Source: Ovoidimarina sp050299695 (lineage in GTDB: Bacteria; Pseudomonadota; Alphaproteobacteria; Rhodobacterales; Rhodobacteraceae). Taken from it: a DNA stretch of 36,611 nucleotides. The stretch covers positions 1 through 36,611 of the forward strand of contig JBNKWI010000027.1 of NCBI GenBank assembly GCA_050299695.1, written 5' to 3'. Positions 30,901 to 36,611 of this stretch are shown here, piece after piece. Position 1 is the first letter of the stretch. Each line of letters opens with the position of its first letter. The notes under the pieces are model-generated. The model ran no database searches. It saw nothing but the letters and a program-made list of their open reading frames with translations, and was not told the origin of the DNA. The translations under genes and the position numbers were made by a program.

Positions 30901-32258
30901 TGGCATTCGACTACGATCTCTTCGTGATCGGCGGCGGCTCGGGGGGCGTGCGCGCCGCCCGGATCGCAGCGTCGGAAGGCGGCGCGAAGGTGGCGCTCGC
31001 CGAGGAAAGCCGCATGGGCGGCACCTGCGTGATCCGGGGTTGCGTGCCGAAGAAGCTGATGGTGTTCGCGAGCGGATACCCGCAGGCGATCGCCGATGCC
31101 CGCGAATACGGCTGGGACGCGCAGGCGGGCGGCTTCGACTGGATGGCGTTCCGGACCCGGCTCCATGGCGAGCTCGACCGGCTGGAAGGCGTCTACCGCG
31201 CGGGTCTCGAGCGGGCCGGCGTCGAGATCTTCGACTGCCGGGCGACCATCGCCGACCCGCATAGCGTGGCGTTGGCGGATGGTCGCACGGTAAGCGCCAA
31301 GCACATCCTCGTCGCCACCGGCGGTCATGTGGACTTTCCCGACGCCGCCGCCCGCGAGATCGGCATTTCCTCGAACGAGGTGTTCCATCTCGACGCGTTG
31401 CCGGAGCGGCTCCTGATCGTCGGCGGCGGCTATATCGCCTGCGAGTTCGCCTGCATCTTCATCGGGCTCGGCACGAAGGTGACGCAGCTCTACCGCGGCG
31501 CGCAGGTCCTGCGTGGCTTCGACGACGAGGCGCGGGGGCTCCTCGCCGAGGAGATGCGCGACCTGGGCGTCGACATCCATTGCGGCACCACGATCCTCGG
31601 CATGGAGCGCGGCGCCGACGGGATCCGGGTGCGCTGCTCGAACGGCCACGAGCATCTCGCCGACCAGGTGCTTTTCGCCACCGGGCGCTCGCCCAATACC
31701 GCTGGGATCGGGCTGGAGGCGGCCGGCGTGAAGCTTGGCCGAAGGGGCGAGATCCTGGTCGACGCCTACAGCCAGACCAACATCCCCTCGATCTTCGCCG
31801 TGGGCGACGTTACGAACCGGATCAACCTGACTCCGGTGGCGATCCGCGAGGGCCATGCCTTCGCCGACACGGTATTCGGCGGCCAGAAGCGCGCGGTCGA
31901 TCACGCGCTCGTCGCCTCGGCGATCTTCACCCGGCCCGAATACGGTGCGGTGGGGATGACCGAGGAGGAGGCGCGGGAGAGCCACCGGATAGAGGTCTAC
32001 GCGACCTCGTTCCGGCCGATGCAGGGCGCCTTCATCGGCCGCTCCGAGCGGGTGCTCTTCAAGCTCATCGTCGATTCCGAGAGCCGCAAGGTGCTCGGCT
32101 GCCATATCGTGGCGCCCAATGCGGGCGAGCTGATCCAGCTGGCGGGCATCGCGGTGCGGATGGGCGCCACCAAGGAAGATTTCGACCGCACGGTTGCGGT
32201 TCACCCGACAATTTCCGAAGAACTGGTCACGATGCGGACGCCGGTCCGCACCGCTTGA
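30900..32258 (+). CDS. gor: Glutathione-disulfide reductase
   Basis: It reduces GSSG to GSH with NADPH. The 452-residue flavoprotein has the FAD loop IGGGSGGVRAARIAA at residues 10-24, a redox-active Cys43/Cys48 pair in GGTCVIRGCVPKK, and the NAD(P) loop IVGGGYIACEFA. FAD motif II is ATGRSPNT, with IFAVGDVTNR. The C-terminal catalytic His435 and Glu440 are in HPTISEE. The CVIRGC variant, rather than CVNVGC, is typical of plant, cyanobacterial and alphaproteobacterial reductases. The start overlaps the rpiA stop. The distal YRGAQVLRGFD segment after the NAD(P) fold fits that branch. Confidence 0.95.
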   Translation: MAFDYDLFVIGGGSGGVRAARIAASEGGAKVALAEESRMGGTCVIRGCVPKKLMVFASGYPQAIADAREYGWDAQAGGFDWMAFRTRLHGELDRLEGVYRAGLERAGVEIFDCRATIADPHSVALADGRTVSAKHILVATGGHVDFPDAAAREIGISSNEVFHLDALPERLLIVGGGYIACEFACIFIGLGTKVTQLYRGAQVLRGFDDEARGLLAEEMRDLGVDIHCGTTILGMERGADGIRVRCSNGHEHLADQVLFATGRSPNTAGIGLEAAGVKLGRRGEILVDAYSQTNIPSIFAVGDVTNRINLTPVAIREGHAFADTVFGGQKRAVDHALVASAIFTRPEYGAVGMTEEEARESHRIEVYATSFRPMQGAFIGRSERVLFKLIVDSESRKVLGCHIVAPNAGELIQLAGIAVRMGATKEDFDRTVAVHPTISEELVTMRTPVRTA

Positions 32259-32325
32259 CATCACGCGGCGAGACCACAGTTAGGTACGAACCCGGCAAGA
32301 CGGCACAGAAGGAATAGACCGAAGC

Positions 32326-33486
32326 ATGGCCAGCAATAACGGCGGACCCTGGGGGGGTGGCAACCGTGGCGGATCGGGCGGCGGCGATGACGACCGCGGC
32401 GGCGGCGGCAATCGCGGCGGACGACGCCCGGGAGATTCGCCGCAGATCCCCGAGATCGACGAGATCGTGAAGAAGGGCCAGGAGCAGCTCAAGGTGCTGA
32501 TGGGCGGGCGCGGCGGGCGCAGGCCGAACGGGGGCGACGGCGGCGGCGCCCCGCAGGTGCCCGGGGGGGTGATTGCCGTCGGCGCGCTGGTGCTCGCGGC
32601 GGCCGCCTGGGGCCTCGCCTCGTTCTACACGGTGAAGCCGGAAGAGCAGTCGGTCGAGCTGTTCCTCGGCGAGTTCAGCTCCATCGGCAATCCGGGCCTG
32701 AACTTCGCGCCCTGGCCTCTCGTGACCTACCAGGTGCTCGAGGTGACCCGCGAACGACCCGAAGACATCGGCGTCTCGCGCCCCGGCGCGCCGGCAGACG
32801 GGCTGATGCTGACCACCGACGAGAACATCGTCGATATCGACTTCCAGGTGGTCTGGAACATCAACGATCCGGCGAAGTACCTCTTCAACCTGCGCGACGG
32901 GCCGCAGACCGTGCGGGCGGTGTCGGAATCGGCGATGCGCGAGATCATCGCGCAATCCGACCTCGCGCCGATCCTGAACCGCGACCGGGGGCAGATCGAG
33001 CAGAGCGCGTTCGAGCTGATCCAGTCGACGCTCGACGCCTACGACGCCGGGATCAACATCATCCGCGTGAACCTCGACAAGGCCGACCCGCCGCAGGAGG
33101 TGATCGACGCCTTCCGCGAGGTGCAGGCGGCCGAGCAGGAGCGCGACCGGCTGCAGCGGGAGGCGGATGCCTATGCCAACCGCAAGCTCGCGGGTGCGCG
33201 CGGCGAGGCGGCGCAGATCCTCGAGGAGGCCGAAGGCTACCGCGCGCAGGTGGTGAACGAGGCCCAGGGCGAGGCCTCGCGCTTCTCGGCGGTGCTCACC
33301 GAATACCAGAACGCGCCCGACGTGACCCGCAAGCGGCTCTATCTCGAGACGCTGGAGCGGGTGCTGGGCTCGGTCGACAAGATCATCCTGGACGACAAGA
33401 CCACCGGATCGGGCGGGCAGGGCGTGGTGCCCTACCTGCCGCTGAACGAGCTGCGCCGTTCGCAAGCGCCGGCGGGAGGGAACTGA
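32326..33486 (+). CDS. hflK: FtsH protease modulator HflK
   Basis: HflK forms a large inner-membrane cage with HflC that encloses FtsH and modulates its proteolysis. The 386-residue protein has a Gly/Arg/Asn-rich cytoplasmic N-tail (about 85 residues of GGG/RGG runs), one TM segment (VIAVGALVLAAAAWGLASFY), then a periplasmic SPFH/band-7 domain (VELFLGEFSSIGNPGLNFAPWP, in parts). A long charged coiled coil follows (EQERDRLQREADAYANRKLAGARGEAAQILEEAEGYRAQVV, in parts). It starts 67 bp after gor and is followed 1 nt later by hflC. Confidence 0.95.
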   Translation: MASNNGGPWGGGNRGGSGGGDDDRGGGGNRGGRRPGDSPQIPEIDEIVKKGQEQLKVLMGGRGGRRPNGGDGGGAPQVPGGVIAVGALVLAAAAWGLASFYTVKPEEQSVELFLGEFSSIGNPGLNFAPWPLVTYQVLEVTRERPEDIGVSRPGAPADGLMLTTDENIVDIDFQVVWNINDPAKYLFNLRDGPQTVRAVSESAMREIIAQSDLAPILNRDRGQIEQSAFELIQSTLDAYDAGINIIRVNLDKADPPQEVIDAFREVQAAEQERDRLQREADAYANRKLAGARGEAAQILEEAEGYRAQVVNEAQGEASRFSAVLTEYQNAPDVTRKRLYLETLERVLGSVDKIILDDKTTGSGGQGVVPYLPLNELRRSQAPAGGN

Positions 33487-33487
33487 C

Positions 33488-34396
33488 ATGAAGAAGCTCG
33501 GAATTCTGATCCCCGTGGCGGTGCTCGCGGTCGCCGGCGCGCTCTCGTCGATCTTCATCGTGACCGAGACCGAGAAGGTCCTGGTCCTGCAGTTCGGCCA
33601 GATCAAGCAGATCAAGGACACGCCCGGTCTCGGCTTCAAGATCCCGCTGATCCAGGAAGTCGTCCGCTACGACGACCGCATCCTGTCGCTCGACACCACC
33701 GAGATCGAGGTGACGCCCTCGGACGACCGGCGCCTCGTGGTCGACGCCTTCGCGCGCTACCGGATCGCCGATGTGGTGAGGTTCCGCCAGGCGGTCGGTG
33801 CGCTCGGCGAACGGGCGGCCGAGGCGCGGCTCGCCTCGATCCTGCAGACCCAGATCCGTGCGGTGCTGGGCTCCGAAGGGGTGACCTCGAACACGATCCT
33901 TTCCTCCGACCGCGCCGCGTTGATGGTGCAGATCCGCAACCAGGCCCAGGCCCGCGCCGAAGCGCTGGGGCTCGACGTGGTCGACGTGCGGCTCAAGCAG
34001 ACCAACCTGCCCGAGCAGAACCTCGACGCCACCTTCGCCCGGATGCGGGCGGAGCGCGAACGCGAGGCTGCCGACGAGGTGGCGCGCGGCGAGGAAGCGG
34101 CGCAGCGGGTCCGCGCCCAGGCCGACCGCACCGTGGTCGAGCTGGTTTCGGAAGCCAGGAAGGAAAGCGAGATCGTCCGCGGCGAGGCCGATGCCCAGCG
34201 AAACAAGATCTTCGCCGACGCGTTCAGCGCCGATCCCGACTTCTTCGAGTTCTACCGCTCGATGTCGGCCTACGAGAACGCGCTCAAGGGCAGCAACTCG
34301 ACGCTGGTCATCACGCCCGACAGCGAATTCTTCGAATTCCTCGACGGCTCGGCCGGCCGCGCATCCGGGAACGGGCCCGCACCCACGGCCCAGTGA
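33488..34396 (+). CDS. hflC: FtsH protease modulator HflC
   Basis: This is the 302-residue partner of HflK. It has an N-terminal signal-anchor (LGILIPVAVLAVAGALSSIFIV), an SPFH domain (TETEKVLVLQFGQIKQIKDTPGLGFKIPL, in parts) with the conserved DRRLVVDAFARYRI, and the LKQTNLPEQN motif. Then come a coiled coil and the C-terminal FYRSMSAYENAL signature typical of HflC. GGGAGGGAAC precedes the ATG. The stop overlaps the DUF2065 start (TGATG). It is co-transcribed with hflK, DUF2065 and probably degP. Confidence 0.96.
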   Translation: MKKLGILIPVAVLAVAGALSSIFIVTETEKVLVLQFGQIKQIKDTPGLGFKIPLIQEVVRYDDRILSLDTTEIEVTPSDDRRLVVDAFARYRIADVVRFRQAVGALGERAAEARLASILQTQIRAVLGSEGVTSNTILSSDRAALMVQIRNQAQARAEALGLDVVDVRLKQTNLPEQNLDATFARMRAEREREAADEVARGEEAAQRVRAQADRTVVELVSEARKESEIVRGEADAQRNKIFADAFSADPDFFEFYRSMSAYENALKGSNSTLVITPDSEFFEFLDGSAGRASGNGPAPTAQ

Positions 34397-34590
34397 TGGA
34401 TGCGCTGGTCCTCGGCATCGGGCTGGTCTTCGTGATCGAGGGCTTCGTGCTCGCCCTGTTGCCGATGCGGCTCGAGGATCTCCTGGAAGCGCTCCGGGAG
34501 ATCCCGCCCGAAACGCGGCGGATGTACGGCCTGGTCGCGATCGCCGTCGGCGTCGCGCTGGTCTGGCTGGGCCGGAGTCTCGGGTCCTGA
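34396..34590 (+). CDS. DUF2065 small membrane protein
   Basis: The 64-residue protein has two TM segments: VLGIGLVFVIEGFVLALLP and LVAIAVGVALVWLGRSL. A short hydrophilic loop (LEDLLEALREIPPETRRMYG) joins them. This is the DUF2065/YjeT pattern, commonly found directly after hflC in proteobacteria. The function is unknown; location suggests an accessory part of the HflKC-FtsH complex. I chose ATG 34396, which overlaps the hflC stop by one base; a GTG one codon earlier would overlap by 4 nt. Confidence 0.88.
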   Translation: MDALVLGIGLVFVIEGFVLALLPMRLEDLLEALREIPPETRRMYGLVAIAVGVALVWLGRSLGS

Positions 34591-34659
34591 CGAGTTTTTC
34601 GGACCTACCCTTTGGCGGGGGGCGTTTTCGCCTTATATGTTCACGCGAGAGTGACCGTT

Positions 34660-34691
34660 TGCGAGCGATGCTGGCGTTGCGGTCGCTCGCA
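34660..34691 (+). promoter_or_regulatory. Leader hairpin before degP
   Basis: TGCGAGCGA (34660-34668) pairs perfectly with TCGCTCGCA (34683-34691) across a 14-nt loop, in the 184-bp gap between DUF2065 and degP. It has no T run. It may be a 5' UTR structure or a processing site. A degP promoter is expected in this gap but was not resolved. Confidence 0.4.
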
Positions 34692-34774
34692 GCTGTGTTG
34701 AATCTGAGGGAGTAGCGGCCACGGGACGCGACCCCACGGCGCGGGCCCTGGCCTTTCAGGCAAAGGAGCTAGCA

Positions 34775-36238
34775 GTGAGAGAAACAGCGCGCGCGATCAC
34801 TCGCGCAAGGCCGAACCCGGCGGCGGCGTTCTGGGCGCTTGTCATGGGGTTCGCGATGCTGATCGCCCAGCATGGGGCCGCCCTGGCCCAGTCGCGGCCC
34901 GACACTTTCGCGGATCTCGCGGAAAAGGTCAGCCCCGCGGTCGTCAACATCACCACCTCGACCATGGTCGCCGCCAGCGCCGGCCCGGCCCCGGTCGTGC
35001 CCGAGGGCTCGCCCTTCGAGGATTTCTTCCGGGATTTCATGGACCGCAACGAGAACGAGCAGCGGCCGCGCCGCAGCCAGGCGCTCGGCTCGGGCTTCGT
35101 GATCTCGGAAGACGGCTACATCGTCACCAACAACCACGTGATCCAGGGCGCCGACGAGATCACCATCGAGTTCTTCGAAGGCGGCACGCTCGACGCAGAG
35201 GTGGTCGGCACCGACCCGAAGACCGACCTCGCGCTTCTCAAGGTGTCCAGCGACAAGCCGCTGAAATTCGTCCCCTGGGGCAATTCCGACGAGATGCGCG
35301 TCGGCGACTGGGTGATGGCCATGGGCAACCCCCTGGGCCAGGGCTTCTCGGTCTCCGCCGGGATCGTCTCAGCCCGCGGACGGGCGCTGTCCGGGACCTA
35401 TGACGACTACATCCAGACCGACGCGGCGATTAACCGCGGCAACTCGGGCGGCCCGCTCTTCAACCTCAAGGGCGAAGTGATCGGCATCAACACCGCGATC
35501 CTCTCGCCGAACGGCGGCTCGATCGGGATCGGCTTCGCGATGTCCTCGCGGGTGGCCACCAACGTCATCAAGCAGCTCCGCGAATACGGCGAGACCCGCC
35601 GCGGCTGGCTCGGCGTGCGGATCCAGGACGTCTCCGACGAGATCGCCGAGGCGATGGGCCTCAGCACCACCGTCGGCGCGCTGGTGACCGACGTGCCCGA
35701 AGGCCCGGCCGCCGAGGCGGGGATCCAGCAGGGCGACCTGATCCTGTCCTTCGACGGTGTCGACATCGCCGACACCCGCGACCTCGTGCAGCGCGTCGGC
35801 AATGCCGAAGTGGGCGCCGTGGTCCGGCTCCGGGTGGAGCGCGACGGCAAGACCATGACGCTGCCGGTGACGCTCGGGCGGCGCGAGGAAGCCGAGGGCG
35901 CGATCCCGGCGGCGGTCCAGAGCGACGAGCCGGTGGAAAGCGAGGTCCTCGGGCTCACCGTCTCAACCATGACCGACGAGCTTCGCGAACAGCTCGGCCT
36001 CAACGACGCTGACCGCGGCCTCGTAGTCGAGGATGTGGACGAGGCGAGCGAGGCCTACGAGAAGGGCCTCCGCGCCGGCGACATCATCGCCGAGGCGGGC
36101 CAGGAGGCGGTGAACACCGTCGGCGACCTGGAAGCCCGCATCTCCGACGCCCGCGAGGCCGGCCGGAAATCGCTCCTCCTCCTCGTCCGCCGCGCCGGCG
36201 ACCCGCGCTTCGTGGCGCTGTCGCTCGACGAGAGCTGA
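34775..36238 (+). CDS. degP: Do family periplasmic serine endopeptidase (DegP/MucD-like)
   Basis: This envelope chaperone-protease degrades misfolded periplasmic proteins. The 487-residue protein has a signal peptide (FWALVMGFAMLIAQHGAALA, cut after Ala38). It has a trypsin-like domain with the triad His121 (TNNHVIQG), Asp151 (DPKTDLALLK) and Ser224 (RGNSGGPLF), then two PDZ domains. PDZ1 opens at RRGWLGVRIQDV, and PDZ2 covers about the last 90 residues (LGLTVSTMTDELREQLGL onward). The GTG start is supported by AAAGGAG 7 nt upstream. It follows the hflKC operon and ends before a strong terminator. Confidence 0.96.
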   Translation: MRETARAITRARPNPAAAFWALVMGFAMLIAQHGAALAQSRPDTFADLAEKVSPAVVNITTSTMVAASAGPAPVVPEGSPFEDFFRDFMDRNENEQRPRRSQALGSGFVISEDGYIVTNNHVIQGADEITIEFFEGGTLDAEVVGTDPKTDLALLKVSSDKPLKFVPWGNSDEMRVGDWVMAMGNPLGQGFSVSAGIVSARGRALSGTYDDYIQTDAAINRGNSGGPLFNLKGEVIGINTAILSPNGGSIGIGFAMSSRVATNVIKQLREYGETRRGWLGVRIQDVSDEIAEAMGLSTTVGALVTDVPEGPAAEAGIQQGDLILSFDGVDIADTRDLVQRVGNAEVGAVVRLRVERDGKTMTLPVTLGRREEAEGAIPAAVQSDEPVESEVLGLTVSTMTDELREQLGLNDADRGLVVEDVDEASEAYEKGLRAGDIIAEAGQEAVNTVGDLEARISDAREAGRKSLLLLVRRAGDPRFVALSLDES

Positions 36239-36260
36239 GGCGGAGGCCCGACCAGAACCG

Positions 36261-36290
36261 AAAGGGCGCCCCCGGTGGGCGCCCTTTTCC
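36261..36290 (+). terminator. Rho-independent terminator after degP
   Basis: A perfect 11-bp stem, AAAGGGCGCCC (36261-36271) with GGGCGCCCTTT (36277-36287), has a 5-nt loop followed by TCC. It is canonical and starts 22 nt after the degP stop. Confidence 0.92.
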
Positions 36291-36411
36291 TTTGGTGGTC
36301 CCTTCTGCAACCTCGGGAATTGCCCTGGTTCGCGGCACCCTATGCGACAAGCCAGGGTACAGCCGGCGAAGTTCAGGCCGGCGGCGAGTCTCCAGCGGTG
36401 GCGTAGCAACG

Positions 36412-36597
36412 CCGGTTCGGTTTCCCCGCCCGAATAGCGGCGAAGCCGCCGGGCGAGCGCCTGCCCGTCCCGGCGGGCTGGCGCTCTGTCAACGTTTGCG
36501 CGGACCTTCGAGGTTGGAGGCGTGGGGCACCATAAGGCGCTCCCGCACAATCGTCGCAGCGCCATCCCACGGGCAGGCGCTCGCCCGGCCTTGCGCA
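36412..36597 (+). repeat. Dispersed hairpin element R1, copy C
   Basis: This is the third copy of R1, 120 bp after the degP terminator. Core 36449-36588 (140 bp) has perfect 20-bp terminal inverted repeats (36449-36468 and 36569-36588), the best preserved in the window. Similarity to copy A extends left to about 36412 (CGGTTCG, CCCCGCCCGAATAGCG). The inner segment between CACCATAA and CGCAGCGCCA differs from copies A and B. Any paired R2 copy would lie outside the window. The rest of 36291-36611 shows nothing else. Confidence 0.85.
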
Positions 36598-36611
36598 CCT
36601 TGGCTAGCCGG

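Overview
The window is high-GC chromosomal DNA from an alphaproteobacterium, most likely a purple non-sulfur or marine member of the Rhodobacterales (Paracoccaceae/Rhodobacteraceae type). The evidence is the three-gene petABC cytochrome bc1 operon with Rhodobacter-like proteins, phaAB, the divergent zinc-ribbon gene/ftsEX arrangement, hflKC-DUF2065-degP, and a CVIRGC-type glutathione reductase. I see no phage, conjugation, CRISPR, rRNA or tRNA genes. Most of the window is ordinary core and accessory metabolism, densely packed, with many stop/start overlaps of 1-4 nt.

Layout. 1-1435: 3' part of clpB. 1436-2016: non-coding, with two dispersed repeats. 2017-5085: small sugar-acid-like catabolic cluster (aldolase, internally deleted 2-hydroxyacid dehydrogenase, Gfo/Idh/MocA oxidoreductase; divergent SDR) around a 22-bp palindrome. 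5392-7374: phaA-phaB with a strong terminator. 7544-8944: heme peroxidase of the animal-peroxidase superfamily. 9038-10508: small genes and a methyltransferase. 10565-11566: long-chain polyprenyl diphosphate synthase. 11589-15605: zinc-ribbon membrane protein divergent from ftsE-ftsX-plsC-PPOX, where plsC carries a frameshift. 15626-18687: ureidoglycine aminohydrolase, a leaderless solute-binding-like protein, a PaiB-like protein and a GST. 18688-19491: non-coding, with the second copies of both repeats. 19492-22292: petABC. 22356-25573: thiBPQ (reverse strand) under a TPP riboswitch. 25791-26037: long inverted repeat. 26110-27671: aroC and a coupled Cys-rich protein. 27668-29958: WYL regulator, GST and EamA exporter. 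30112-32258: rpiA-gor. 32326-36238: hflK-hflC-DUF2065-degP. 36412-36597: third copy of the main repeat.

Functional links. petABC forms respiratory/photosynthetic complex III, and the polyprenyl synthase makes the side chain of its quinone substrate. hflKC and DegP both belong to envelope protein quality control. thiBPQ imports thiamine under direct TPP control. phaAB diverts acetyl-CoA to 3-hydroxybutyryl-CoA for polyhydroxybutyrate.

The least ordinary items are: a roughly 140-bp element in three copies with 20-bp terminal inverted repeats, twice paired with a second repeat in the same order; a plsC frameshift that leaves the frame open into the next gene; a 66-codon 2-hydroxyacid dehydrogenase that keeps only its two ends; and a signal-less heme peroxidase keeping the residues that esterify heme in mammalian peroxidases. 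I found no convincing new defence or signalling system.
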